A stretch of DNA of 64,000 nucleotides from Paucibacter sp. PLA-PC-4 (GTDB lineage: Bacteria > Pseudomonadota > Gammaproteobacteria > Burkholderiales > Burkholderiaceae_C): positions 124,001-188,000 of the forward strand of contig NZ_JAPFGP010000012.1 in NCBI RefSeq assembly GCF_026241155.1, in the 5' to 3' direction. Position numbers and translations under genes: made by a program. Below the pieces are notes generated by a model, which was not told the DNA's origin, searched no databases, and saw only the letters and a program-made list of their open reading frames with translations. Below are positions 35,413-45,376 of the stretch, in pieces. Each line of letters begins with the position of its first letter. The stretch's first letter is position 1.

Positions 35413-36936
35413 CTATCGGCCCCTGAAGATGCGCGCCGCCAGCACGCTGGCCGCCAGCACCAGCAGCGCGCCGGCTGCCGCGCTGAGCTGCAGCGACTCG
35501 GTGAAGACGGCCCGGGCCGCACCCAGCAGCTGCTGGCCGGCCTGGCCGCCGTGCTGGCTGGATAGGGCCTCGGCCGCCGCGATGGCGCCGCCCAGGGTGG
35601 CCAGGCTGGCCTCACCGTCGCGGGCCGACAAGCCGGCCGGCAGCGCATTCGAGAGCTGGGCCCGGTAGTAGAGGCCGCCCAGGCTGCCGAATACTGCCAC
35701 GCCGAGCGCGGCACTGAACTCCGAGACCGTTTCCGAGATCGCCGAGGCCGCGCCGGCCCGCTCCGGCGGAGCCGAGCTGATGATCATTTCATTGCCTATC
35801 GTGAAGACCGGCGCTAGCCCCAGGCTCATCACGACGGTGCCCGGCACCAGCCAGAGCAAGCCGCCGCTGGCAAGGCTGACCATGCCGAAGCCCAGCGCCG
35901 CGACCACCAAGCCCCACACCACCACGGCCACCGGCGGCCAGCGCCGGGCCAGCCGCGGCGCCAGCAGCGAGCCGGCGACGAAGGACAGGGCCCAGGGCAG
36001 CGTGGCTAGGCCGGCTTGCAGCGGCGCCAGGCCCAGCACCAGTTGCAGATACTGGGTGATGAAGATATAGACCCCCATCATCGCCAGGCAGGACAGGCCG
36101 TAAGCCGTGATCGCAGCCGAAAAGCGCGGCAGCGCGAACAGCTTCAGGTCAAGCAGCGGGTAGCTGAGTCGGCGCTGGCGCCGCACAAAGGCCCAGGCAA
36201 TGGACAGACCGACCAGCAGTAACGCGGCTGCCGGCCAGTCGGGACCGTGCTCGGCCGTCCACTTCAACGCCAGCACCAAGCTCAGCGCGGCTAGCAGCGA
36301 CTGGGCCGCGCTGAGCAGGTCCAGCGGCCCGGCGTTCGGGTCACGGTATTCGGGCAGCAGGCTGGGGCCGAGCATCAAGAGCAGCATCATCACCGGTACC
36401 GCGACGAGAAACACCGAGCCCCACCAGAAGAACTGCAGCAGCACACCGCCCACCAGCGGCCCGATGGCCGCACCGACCGAGAAGCTGGCGATCCAGATGC
36501 CGATCGCGAACTGGCGCTCGTGCGGGTCGTGGAACATATTGCGTATCAGCGACATCGTCGATGGCGCCAGCGTCGCGCCGGCCACACCCAGCAGGGCCCG
36601 CATCGCGATCAGCATTGCGGTGCTGTTCGAGAAGGCCGCGATGATGGAGGCCAGACCGAAGGCTGCCGCGCCGATCAAGAGCAGCTTGCGCCGGCCGATG
36701 CGGTCGCCCAGGGTGCCCATGGTGATCAGAAAGCCCGCCACCATGAAGCCGTAGATGTCGACGATCCACAGCAGCTCGGAGGCCGAGGGTTTGAGCTCGG
36801 TGCTGAGCGCGGGCAGAGCCAGGTTCAGCACCGTCAGGTCCATCGAGTAGACCAGGCAGGGCAGGGCGATCACGGCCAGGCCGGTCCATTCGCGGCGGCC
36901 GGCTTTGAGGGGGGCGGTATCGAGGGTGTGGTTCAT
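35413..36936 (-). CDS. MFS transporter, DHA2 (14-TM, QacA/SmvA-like) family
   Basis: A 507-residue inner-membrane exporter with about 14 hydrophobic segments. The motif A region is G-T-L-G-D-R-I-G-R-R-K-L-L-L-I-G, and motif C-like G-P-L-V-G-G-V-L-L follows TM5. The N-terminal ALPCLVYSMDLTVLNLALPA with the acidic D in TM1 is characteristic of QacA/SmvA relatives that expel cationic compounds. Its ATG overlaps the stop of the ornithine cyclodeaminase-like gene by 4 bases, so the two are co-translated. Confidence 0.93.
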   Translation of the reverse strand: MNHTLDTAPLKAGRREWTGLAVIALPCLVYSMDLTVLNLALPALSTELKPSASELLWIVDIYGFMVAGFLITMGTLGDRIGRRKLLLIGAAAFGLASIIAAFSNSTAMLIAMRALLGVAGATLAPSTMSLIRNMFHDPHERQFAIGIWIASFSVGAAIGPLVGGVLLQFFWWGSVFLVAVPVMMLLLMLGPSLLPEYRDPNAGPLDLLSAAQSLLAALSLVLALKWTAEHGPDWPAAALLLVGLSIAWAFVRRQRRLSYPLLDLKLFALPRFSAAITAYGLSCLAMMGVYIFITQYLQLVLGLAPLQAGLATLPWALSFVAGSLLAPRLARRWPPVAVVVWGLVVAALGFGMVSLASGGLLWLVPGTVVMSLGLAPVFTIGNEMIISSAPPERAGAASAISETVSEFSAALGVAVFGSLGGLYYRAQLSNALPAGLSARDGEASLATLGGAIAAAEALSSQHGGQAGQQLLGAARAVFTESLQLSAAAGALLVLAASVLAARIFRGR

Positions 36937-37886
36937 CGTGCGGCTTGTTCATACACCAGCATGGCGGCGGCCAGGTCTTCCAGCGCGCTGCCGACGGACT
37001 TGAACACCGTGCGTTCGCTGGCGCTGGTGCGGCCGCTGCGCAGCCGGCACAGCGCGGCCAGGTCGCCGCGCACATGGTCGGGGCTGATGACGCCGCTGGC
37101 CAGTGGGCGCAGCAGATCGCCGCTCTTGCGCAGCGCCTCGTCGGTGTCCACCCACAGCGAGGCGCCGGCGAAGCAGGCGTCGTCGGCCTCGCGCATGGCC
37201 GGGGTGAAGCTGCCGATCAGGTCCAGATGGCTGCCGGGGCGCAGCCATTCGCCGCGTATCAGCGGCTCGGTGGCGAGGGTGGCGCAACTGACGATGTCGG
37301 CCTCGGCCACCGCGCGGGCCAGGTCCGTCACCGCCTCAATGTCGACGTCGGTATCCGCGCCGAGCTGCCCGGCCAATGCCGCCGCCGCCTCGGGCCGACG
37401 CGTCCAGACCCGCACCCGCTCGATGGTGGGCAGCGCGGCGCGATAGGCCTCGGGCAGCAGCGCGGCCACCCGGCCGGCGCCGAGCACCAGCAGGCTGCGC
37501 GCATCCGGCAGGGCCAGCCGCGACGCCGCCAGCGCCGAGGCGGCGGCGGTGCGGCGCGAGGTGATCTCGTCGCCCGCCATGCTGGCCAGCGGCTGGCCGG
37601 TGGTGGCATCAAACAGCAGATAGCTGGAGAACAGGCCGGGCAGACCCAGCGCCGTGTTGCCCGGCGCGATGTTGACGGTCTTGATGCCCAGGTAGCGGCC
37701 CGGCAGCCAGGCCGGCATGATCAGCGTGGTGAGCAAGTCCTGACCTTGAGCGCCGCCGATGCTGTGCACGTGGCGGGGCGGCACCTCGCAGCCGCTGATG
37801 AAGAGGCGCTCCAGCGCTGCCATCAGCGGCGGGAAAGCCAGGGGGCGGCGGGTGGCATCGGCGTCAAAAATCTGGATCATCATCAT
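36933..37886 (-). CDS. Ornithine cyclodeaminase / mu-crystallin family protein
   Basis: A 317-residue NAD(P)-binding protein. The Rossmann motif is VLGAGRVAALLPEAYRA, preceded by the family blocks GIKTVNIAPGNTALGLPGLF and ATTGQPLASMAGDEITSRRTAAASALA. Members act as ornithine cyclodeaminase, pyrroline-2-carboxylate (imine) reductase, or as enzymes in siderophore or opine biosynthesis; the exact reaction is not resolved here. The start is one of three consecutive ATGs (37886, 37883, 37880). The MFS exporter gene overlaps its end, suggesting linked function. Confidence 0.87.
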   Translation of the reverse strand: MMMIQIFDADATRRPLAFPPLMAALERLFISGCEVPPRHVHSIGGAQGQDLLTTLIMPAWLPGRYLGIKTVNIAPGNTALGLPGLFSSYLLFDATTGQPLASMAGDEITSRRTAAASALAASRLALPDARSLLVLGAGRVAALLPEAYRAALPTIERVRVWTRRPEAAAALAGQLGADTDVDIEAVTDLARAVAEADIVSCATLATEPLIRGEWLRPGSHLDLIGSFTPAMREADDACFAGASLWVDTDEALRKSGDLLRPLASGVISPDHVRGDLAALCRLRSGRTSASERTVFKSVGSALEDLAAAMLVYEQAAR

Positions 37887-37945
37887 CCTGCGGTTGCCGG
37901 CGCATTCTCGCCCCGGCCCCGCCTGGATTTGTCAGCAGCCGGACC

Positions 37946-38476
37946 TCAGCGCGAAGCGCTGGGCGCAGGGCGGCACATCGCCCATTCGTCCGGCTCAACA
38001 CCGCACAGCGCGCCCAGGTCCGCATCGGCGGGCTCGAAGCCCAGGCGCTGCAGCAGGCGCAGCGAGCGGAAATTGGTCTTCTTCAGCACGGCCGTCAGCA
38101 GCCGCACCCGGTAATGCCCGGCCAGCTCGTCCAGCATCAGGCTGACCGCCGCGTGGGCCAGGCCACGGCCCCAGAAGCGGCTGGCCATTTCATAGGCGAT
38201 GGCGGCGCGGCCATCGGGGTAGACGCTGGCCTGCACATAGCCGGCCAGCTCCTCGCCGGGTAGCAGACGTATCACCCAGTTGAGCCACAGCTCCTGGCCG
38301 TCCGCCGACTGCCGGCTCTCCAGCCAGGCAAATCGCTCGCTCAGCCAGGCCAGCGAGCTCGGCGGCGCATTCTCGTGCGCGTAGATGGCCGGGTCGCACA
38401 GCAGCGCAAACATCTCGGGCGCATGGGCCTGGACCTGCGGCTCCAGGCGCAGCATGGGAGTCTCCAGGGTTCTCAT
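37946..38476 (-). CDS. GNAT-family N-acetyltransferase (RimJ/RimL-like)
   Basis: A 176-residue acetyltransferase with N-terminal TPMLRLEPQVQAHAPEMFAL and the acetyl-CoA-binding core E-M-A-S-R-F-W-G-R-G-L-A-H-A-A-V, then N-F-R-S-L-R-L-L-Q-R-L-G-F. The latter pair is typical of the RimJ/RimL-type subgroup that acetylates proteins or small amines. The acceptor is unknown. The gene is separated from the GrpB gene by 156 bases that hold no convincing feature. Confidence 0.88.
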   Translation of the reverse strand: MRTLETPMLRLEPQVQAHAPEMFALLCDPAIYAHENAPPSSLAWLSERFAWLESRQSADGQELWLNWVIRLLPGEELAGYVQASVYPDGRAAIAYEMASRFWGRGLAHAAVSLMLDELAGHYRVRLLTAVLKKTNFRSLRLLQRLGFEPADADLGALCGVEPDEWAMCRPAPSASR

Positions 38477-38632
38477 AGAGTCGGGCTCAGAACGGCTGTT
38501 GGCTGCGGCCTTAGACCGCTTCTTGATGGAGGCCGGTGGGGCGGGTGGTCAGCGCTTCCGTGAGGGGCAGGGCGGCGTGGGTGATCATCATGGCGGCGTT
38601 GTGTGGCTGGTTTTTCGATGCTGGAGCTTTGC

Positions 38633-39169
38633 TCATACATCACTGGAGACGGCGGCCACGAACGCGGTCTTTGCCTGGGTGTACAGCTCCCTGTCCTGCG
38701 CATGCTGCAGCGCCAGCCGGCTCTTCAGCGCGAGGTAGCGATCCGCGAGCTTCGGGTCGGCCCGCAGCGCATCCCGAAAGTGCAGGCGCTGGCGCCAGAC
38801 GGCTTCGCCGAGGACCACGAGATGCAGGTGATGGGTTCGGCGGCCCTGCGCGTGCCGCATCAGCCAGCGGCGATCCGGCAGCGTGGCGTTGAACTCGGCC
38901 GAGGTCGTGTAGCCGCTGCGGGTCAGCGGGTCGACGAGCGAGTCGGCCACGGCCATCGATGCCACACCGGCCAGCATGTCGATGATGGGTTTGGCGGCCA
39001 TGCCCTCGACGGCGGTACTGCCGAAGTGCTGAATATCCAGCAGCCAACCGGGAAACAATGCCAGCAGTCGCTGCCGCTCGGCTTCGAAAAGCACGGGCCA
39101 GTTTCGGTCGTAGGGCCGCAGGCTGACCGCCTCATCAATGGCCTGTTGCAGCGATTCATCGTCGGTCAC
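38633..39169 (-). CDS. GrpB family nucleotidyltransferase-like protein
   Basis: A 178-residue protein from GTG 39169, preceded by AGAGGG 5 bases upstream. It contains SLRPYDRNWPVLFEAERQRL, the strong GrpB motif I-Q-H-F-G-S-T-A-V-E-G-M-A-A-K-P-I-I-D-M-L, and the HLHLVV segment. GrpB (UPF0157) proteins belong to the nucleotidyltransferase fold; fused versions occur with dephospho-CoA kinase. The substrate of the free-standing form is unknown. Confidence 0.9.
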   Translation of the reverse strand: MTDDESLQQAIDEAVSLRPYDRNWPVLFEAERQRLLALFPGWLLDIQHFGSTAVEGMAAKPIIDMLAGVASMAVADSLVDPLTRSGYTTSAEFNATLPDRRWLMRHAQGRRTHHLHLVVLGEAVWRQRLHFRDALRADPKLADRYLALKSRLALQHAQDRELYTQAKTAFVAAVSSDV

Positions 39170-39194
39170 AGGTCCCTCTCCCGCAGGTCGTTGC

Positions 39195-39902
39195 TCATTG
39201 CCTCTGCGCCAGCATGGCCCACAAAAAGTTCTCGCCGAACAGCCCGGTCTCGGCCGGTCGCTGCGGCTTCATCTGACGCAGCTGGCGGATGCGAAACAAC
39301 GCACTGCCGTCCCAGATCTCGCGCAGCGCGGGCTCGCTATAGCCGAGCCCGCCGCCCAGGCTGCGGCGCTCGTAGACCTCGGCATCCGACAGGCCGCTGC
39401 CGCCCTCGGGCCGAAAGCACACCATGCCGAAGCGGCCGCCCGGTTTGAGGGTCGTGGCGACCAGCTGCAGATAGCTGTCCCGGCGATGCGGCGGCAGGTG
39501 ATGGAACAGACCCGAGTCATAGACCAGATCGTAGCCGCCGGGTGCAAGCTCCAGATCGAAGACCGAAGCCTGCTGCAGCCGCAGGCTGACACCGGCCTCG
39601 CTGGCGCGCTGAGCAGCCCAGGCAATCGCCGCCTGCGAATAATCGACCGCCGTGACCTCGGCGAAGCCAGAGCGTGCCAGCAAGACGGCATTGCGCCCAT
39701 TGCCGCAGCCCAGATCCAGCGCCGCGCCGTTCGGTGTGATCAGGCTCTCTGTGAGCCATTCATGCAGACATTCATCCGGCGCGCTGCCGAAGAAGGGCAC
39801 CGGCCTGGCCCGGTCGGCGTAGAAACCATCCCACCAGGCGCTGTGCCGGTCGGCCAGCAGCGCGTCGAGGGCGGCGAGGTCTTGATGGAGATGGGGGTGC
39901 AT
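39195..39902 (-). CDS. Class I SAM-dependent methyltransferase
   Basis: A 235-residue protein. SAM motif I is ALDLGCGNGRNAVLLARSGF, followed by E-V-T-A-V-D-Y-S (motif II acidic residue), Y-D-L-V-Y-D-S-G-L-F-H-H-L, and L-K-P-G-G-R-F-G-M-V-C-F. The N-terminal WWDGFYADRARPVPFF block occurs in tellurite-resistance/thiopurine-like methyltransferases. The acceptor cannot be told. It is 25 bases upstream of the GrpB gene on the same strand. Confidence 0.87.
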   Translation of the reverse strand: MHPHLHQDLAALDALLADRHSAWWDGFYADRARPVPFFGSAPDECLHEWLTESLITPNGAALDLGCGNGRNAVLLARSGFAEVTAVDYSQAAIAWAAQRASEAGVSLRLQQASVFDLELAPGGYDLVYDSGLFHHLPPHRRDSYLQLVATTLKPGGRFGMVCFRPEGGSGLSDAEVYERRSLGGGLGYSEPALREIWDGSALFRIRQLRQMKPQRPAETGLFGENFLWAMLAQRQ

Positions 39903-40313
39903 GCAGTGGCCCGGTGCTTGGCGAATACGGTCTCGACGAGGAGATCAGGGCATCAGGCCAAGGCGATACCCCTCGCCGTCCAGGCTCCGAAGGATCGACG
40001 GGTCGACACCCTGTGATTTTCGAGGCTGGGTGGCCCGGCGTCCCTAGGGTATGTGCTTGTTCCCCCATTGGAGGGAGCTCGGCGCTCAGCTCTGCAGGCG
40101 GCAGGTGCACATGGCGCCTGGGCTCCCCACCCTGATCGTTTGGCCCTAGCCCAGCCAAGCCATTCTGCGAATCAACTGCAGCAGCTCCTGCGGCAGGCGT
40201 GCAAAGCGCTGAAGCACTCGCTCAACAGCAGGCACAGACTGCCGACCAGCCCTGTGGGGCCGCTATCGATCCAGAGCAGGGTCGCTATGGACCGGTCTGC
40301 AGCTCGGCATCGC
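39903..40313. other. Gene-poor intergenic stretch
   Basis: About 410 bases between the methyltransferase and yggL-like genes. Short open frames exist on both strands, but none has a ribosome site, recognisable domain or the codon-position GC pattern of the neighbours. I see no tRNA, terminator or repeat in it. It may be remnant sequence or contain regulatory elements I cannot read. Confidence 0.5.
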
Positions 40314-40622
40314 TTAGATCGCGTACTGCGGGCCAGCATGCCAGCAGTCGTGCAGCGGGCCCGCCGTTATCTCCGACACTTCAGGGCTTGCCCTGAACCA
40401 GGCCGCAACCGCCGCGCGGTCATCTTCGGTGGCCGATCTGCGGGCCAGCCGGCACACATATCCGCCCGTGATGCCGCCGCCCCAACACAGGCCGCGTGCT
40501 TCAATCATGTCGATCAGGGCGTCCACAAACGCATCTTGCTCAGCCTCATCGAGTTCCCGATGCAAGGTGGCGGACAACTCGAAACCCAGCTCGCGAAACT
40601 CGCAAAGGCGCAGCTTCTTCAT
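40314..40622 (-). CDS. yggL: YggL (DUF469) 50S ribosome-binding protein
   Basis: A 102-residue protein starting MKKLRLCEFRELGFELSA, with D-A-L-I-D-M-I-E-A-R-G-L-C-W-G-G-G and A-A-V-A-A-W-F-R-A-S-P-E-V. These match the YggL/DUF469 family, reported to bind the large ribosomal subunit. Complete length. Its neighbours (methyltransferase, toxin-antitoxin genes) give no functional context. Confidence 0.87.
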   Translation of the reverse strand: MKKLRLCEFRELGFELSATLHRELDEAEQDAFVDALIDMIEARGLCWGGGITGGYVCRLARRSATEDDRAAVAAWFRASPEVSEITAGPLHDCWHAGPQYAI

Positions 40623-40682
40623 CTGGCGCCGGCTGCGTTGTCGGGACTGCGGGGGGATTGAACTTCATGGATATGCCTGTTG

Positions 40683-40898
40683 TCAGCCCGCACGGTCCAG
40701 CTTGTCGAGCAGGCTCAATGCGCGCTTGGGATTGCCACGCGTGGCCCGGGTTTCAAAGCGCACACGGGCGTCGAAATTGGCAAGCGCGACGGTGGCCAGT
40801 TCGTCCATCAGCTTGTTGACGCTGATGGAGTTGGACCGCGCAAGCGCCTTCAGACGCTCGTGCTTATCGTCTGGCAAACGTATCGTCAGGGTTGACAT
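40683..40898 (-). CDS. Ribbon-helix-helix antitoxin
   Basis: A 71-residue protein. The N-terminal MSTLTIRLPDDKHERLKALA followed by N-S-I-S-V-N-K-L-M-D-E-L is the RHH (MetJ/Arc, HicB-like) DNA-binding pattern: a beta strand with alternating polar residues, then two helices. It is the likely antitoxin for the adjacent PIN toxin. Unusually, the toxin gene is upstream; this start codon overlaps its last 13 bases. It should also autorepress. Confidence 0.8.
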   Translation of the reverse strand: MSTLTIRLPDDKHERLKALARSNSISVNKLMDELATVALANFDARVRFETRATRGNPKRALSLLDKLDRAG

Positions 40899-41321
40899 GG
40901 AAACACCTCCAGGCAGTGCTCGGGTGGAAGAATCCTGAGTGCGGGGAACTTCAGTTCACCCTGCGCCAGGTCACGCAGATTGCGGGTCACGATGACATTG
41001 GCCTGTGCCGCCACCGCGAGCTCGATCAAATGGTTGTCGGCCTCGTCGGGCAGGTTGGGTCGCCAGGCATAAAACACCTCGACCCAGCGACACCGATTCA
41101 GGAAGCCGTCGAAAACATCGCCGCGCTCCTTCGGTGACAAGGGGGAGTCAACGAACAGTTCGGCACGACCCAGCACGTCTTCATACTGCGGCAAGCAAGG
41201 CTGGCCCCAGCACCGCTTCGTACTGCCTGGTGAGGCAGGCGCGCAGCACTGCCCGTGCGCTGCCACCGCCACGCAGCAGCGCGGCGACCACGATATTGGT
41301 GTCCAGCACGACGATGGTCAT
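40886..41321 (-). pseudogene. PIN-domain toxin (COG1569 type), frameshifted
   Basis: The N-terminal part, from ATG 41321, reads MTIVVLDTNIVVAALLRGGG with the catalytic D7 of PIN RNases and continues to LTRQYEAVLGPALLA, then hits a stop about 41181. The rest of the protein (QYEDVLGRAELFVDSPLS, DEADNHLIELAVAAQ, ANVIVTRNLRDLAQGELKFP) is in the next frame to 40886. Joined, they give a normal PIN toxin of about 144 residues; a single extra base near 41185-41195 explains the break. This could be a true inactivating mutation, a sequencing error or, least likely, a programmed shift. The downstream antitoxin gene is intact. Confidence 0.75.
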
Positions 41322-41399
41322 GACGAAAATGGTAGCGTATGTGCTGTCTTTTGGAGCGCTGATACCGATGGTGATTTGGCCGCGCGGGATCAAGTGACG

Positions 41400-42773
41400 T
41401 CAGCTTCGTAGCTGTTCCGGCAAACTCAGCACCACACTCAGACCCCCGCCCTGGCGGTTGCTCAGCGCGATGCGCCCGCCGTGGGCCTCGGCGATCTCGC
41501 GGGCCAGGGCCAGACCCAGGCCGGAGCCGCTGCGCTTGGTCGAGTAGAAGGGCAAGAGGGCCTGGCTCAGCACGGTCTCGCTCATGCCGGGGCCGCGATC
41601 GCACACGGTCAGGCGCAAGTCCTGGCCCTCGTGGGCAAGGCCCAGCGTGATGGCCTCGGGCGGGCCGCCGGCCTCGTGAGCGTTCTTAAGTAGATTGATC
41701 AGGGCCTGCTCGACCTGCGCCGCGTCGAAGTGGCCGGGGCTCTGCGGCAGCGCGCCTTCCAGGCGGAAACTGTAGTGGGCGCCCAGGCGCTCCAGCAGGC
41801 CGGCCCAGCCGACCTCGGCAGGTTGCGGCGCCGGCAGCTTGGCGAAGCGGGCATAGCCGTCGAGGAACTGGTGCAGATGGCGTGCGCGGTCGCCGATGCT
41901 GGCGAACACGCCGGGCAGCCGGGCGAGGTGCTCGGCTTCACCCCGGCGCGCCAGCTCGGCGCCGCTGTGGGCCAGCGAGGAGATCGGCGCCAGCGAGTTG
42001 TTCAGCTCGTGGCTGATCACGCGTATCACCCGCTTCCAGCTTGCCACCTCCTGGCGCGACAGCTCGCGGGTCATGCGGCGCAGCAGGCGCAGGCGGTGCG
42101 GCCGCCCCTGCAGACGGAACTCGCGCTGCGACAGGTGGAAGCTTTCCTCGGCGCCGTCCAACTCCAGGCTGAACAGGCCGTCCTGCTGGGTCTGCATGGC
42201 CTCGCGCAGCGCGGCCGGCGCCTCAGCCAGCAGGGCGCTGAAGTCCGCGCCCTGGATGCTGCGGCCCTCGGCCAGCAGCTGGCGGGCGGCGATATTGGCA
42301 TAGACCACGCGCTCGCCGGCATCGCTGAGCACCAGCGCGACGGGGGTGTTCTGCACCACGGTGTCGAGCAGCAGCTCGCGCTGGGCCAGATGCTGGCGCT
42401 GCTCGCGCAGCGCGTGGCCCAGTTCATGATGCAGGCGCATCAGCGCCTGCATCTCGGCGCTGGCGCCGGGCGCATCGGCGGCGATCGAGCTGCCGAACTC
42501 GCCGTCGCGGTAGCTCAGCACCGCGCCCTCGAGCGCTCGCAGCAGGCGCGCCAGCGGCGCGCTGAGCCCATGGGCGATCAACCAGGCCAGCGGCAGCAGC
42601 ATCAGGCCGGTCAACGCCAGCGCGGCTGGAGCGCTCAGCGCGGGCTGGCCCAGCAGGGCCAGCAGCTGCGGCAGCGGCCAGACGCTCAGGCCGGCATGCA
42701 GGGCCAGCGCCCCCAGGCCCGCGGCGACCAGGCCCAGCGTCAGCCGGTTGGTCAGGGTGTTCAGCCGCGTCAT
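41400..42773 (-). CDS. Sensor histidine kinase of the efflux unit
   Basis: A 457-residue kinase from ATG 42773, 10 bases after the response regulator stop. Two transmembrane helices (about 8-30 and 48-70) leave only a tiny periplasmic loop, so sensing may be in the membrane. A PAS-like domain follows (about 130-235). H255 lies in the H-box (VISHELNNSLAPISSLAHSG). The ATPase has N box INLLKNAHEAGG, G1 VCDRGPGM and G2 GSGLGLALA. The layout matches NtrY-type kinases that pair with sigma-54 activators. It ends the seven-gene unit. Confidence 0.92.
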   Translation of the reverse strand: MTRLNTLTNRLTLGLVAAGLGALALHAGLSVWPLPQLLALLGQPALSAPAALALTGLMLLPLAWLIAHGLSAPLARLLRALEGAVLSYRDGEFGSSIAADAPGASAEMQALMRLHHELGHALREQRQHLAQRELLLDTVVQNTPVALVLSDAGERVVYANIAARQLLAEGRSIQGADFSALLAEAPAALREAMQTQQDGLFSLELDGAEESFHLSQREFRLQGRPHRLRLLRRMTRELSRQEVASWKRVIRVISHELNNSLAPISSLAHSGAELARRGEAEHLARLPGVFASIGDRARHLHQFLDGYARFAKLPAPQPAEVGWAGLLERLGAHYSFRLEGALPQSPGHFDAAQVEQALINLLKNAHEAGGPPEAITLGLAHEGQDLRLTVCDRGPGMSETVLSQALLPFYSTKRSGSGLGLALAREIAEAHGGRIALSNRQGGGLSVVLSLPEQLRS

Positions 42774-42783
42774 TTCAGCCACA

Positions 42784-44121
<1,338 letters not shown>

Positions 44122-44143
44122 TGGGAGCGGACTTTATCTGCTG

Positions 44144-45376
44144 CTAGACCCCACGCATGACCAGCATGGGAGGAAGGGCAGCCGCGCGGCGTGCCGGGCC
44201 CAGCACGGCCAGCTGACCCAGGGCCCACAGCAGTAGCGCACCGACGGGCAGGTAGAGCAGCGGCAGGCGCGGCAGCTCGTACTGCGTCATCAAGAGCAGA
44301 TTGATGCCATAGGCCAGCGCCATGCCCAGCGTGATGCCGATGCTGGAGAGCAGGAAATTCTCGGTCTGGAAATAGCGCAGGATCTGGGCTCGGCTGGCGC
44401 CCAGGGCACGGCGCGTGCCTATCATGCGGCTGCGCTGCTGCACCCAGAAGCTGGCCAGGCCGACGATGCCGAAGGCCGTCACCACCAGCATGGCCGCGCA
44501 GACCGCCAGCAGCAGGCCCACCATGAAGCGGTCCTGGCGGTAGTAGTCGGCGCGCAGGTCTTCAAGCGCGCGCTGCTGGCGGAACAGCCGCTTGCCGCCG
44601 AGGCTGCTCTGCTCCAGCGCTGCGACACCGGCCTTCAGCACCGCCTGGCGGTCTGCGCCCGGGGCCACGCGCAGGATGTAGTTGCCGCCGCGATAGCTGG
44701 GCCGGATCGGCAGCACCATGGTGTGCAGATCGCTCTCGTCGCGCGCGCGCGGGTAAGGCGAGGGCAGCAGGTCCAGCACGCCGACCACGATCTGCGGCGT
44801 CGAACCATAGACATAGAGCGGCTGGCCCAGGGCCGAGCGGCCCGGGAACATGCGCTCGGCCAGGCGGCGGTTGATGACCACGGCTGGCACCTTGGGCTCC
44901 TCGCCGTCCTTGAAGACCTTGGCGGCATCCTCGTACTCTGCCGGCTCGAAGTCGCGACCCTCGGCCAGGCGCATGCCCAGGGTCGACAGCCAGCCTTCAC
45001 GGGCTGAATAGGCCCCGACGCTGACGCCGCGCTGGTTCTGGTCCGGCGTGTTGTTGACGCTCTCTGCGCTGGATCCCAGCACAAAGGGCAGCTGGGATAC
45101 CAGGGTCACGCCGGCCACTCCCGGCAGCGCGCGCAGCGCGGCCAGATCGCTGCGGGTCTGGGCCTCGGGGTTCTCGCTGCGCGTCAGCCCGCTGACTCGC
45201 AGCACCAGCAACTCGTGGTCGACCATGCCGGTGGGGGTCTGGATCAGCGCCAGGCGTTCGCTGATCACGAACAGCGCATTGCAGACGATGGCGCAGGTCA
45301 GAGCTATCTGCAACACGATCAGGCCGGCGGCGATCTTGTGACGTTTGAGCGTCGAGAGGATAGGCAGGATGTCCAT
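44144..45376 (-). CDS. ABC transporter permease, FtsX/MacB type (second)
   Basis: A 410-residue permease from ATG 45376, which shares one base with the stop of the first permease (TGATG). It starts MDILPILSTLKRHKIAAGLI, with one N-terminal TM (about 15-38), a large periplasmic MacB_PCD-like domain (to about 280), and three C-terminal TM helices in an FtsX domain with the RSRMIGTRRALGASRAQILR coupling motif. With the first permease it probably forms a heterodimeric MacB-like transporter. Confidence 0.93.
   Translation of the reverse strand: MDILPILSTLKRHKIAAGLIVLQIALTCAIVCNALFVISERLALIQTPTGMVDHELLVLRVSGLTRSENPEAQTRSDLAALRALPGVAGVTLVSQLPFVLGSSAESVNNTPDQNQRGVSVGAYSAREGWLSTLGMRLAEGRDFEPAEYEDAAKVFKDGEEPKVPAVVINRRLAERMFPGRSALGQPLYVYGSTPQIVVGVLDLLPSPYPRARDESDLHTMVLPIRPSYRGGNYILRVAPGADRQAVLKAGVAALEQSSLGGKRLFRQQRALEDLRADYYRQDRFMVGLLLAVCAAMLVVTAFGIVGLASFWVQQRSRMIGTRRALGASRAQILRYFQTENFLLSSIGITLGMALAYGINLLLMTQYELPRLPLLYLPVGALLLWALGQLAVLGPARRAAALPPMLVMRGV

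Noticed and set aside
38477-38632. Small gene between the GNAT and GrpB genes
   Set aside because: A 26-codon frame from a double ATG is present on the minus strand, but with no homology or ribosome site to support it.
40053-40661. 202-codon plus-strand frame across the yggL region
   Set aside because: Overlaps the recognisable YggL protein on the other strand and has no motif.
40886-41321. Programmed ribosomal frameshift in the PIN toxin
   Set aside because: No slippery heptamer or downstream pseudoknot was evident at the junction; mutation or sequencing error is simpler.
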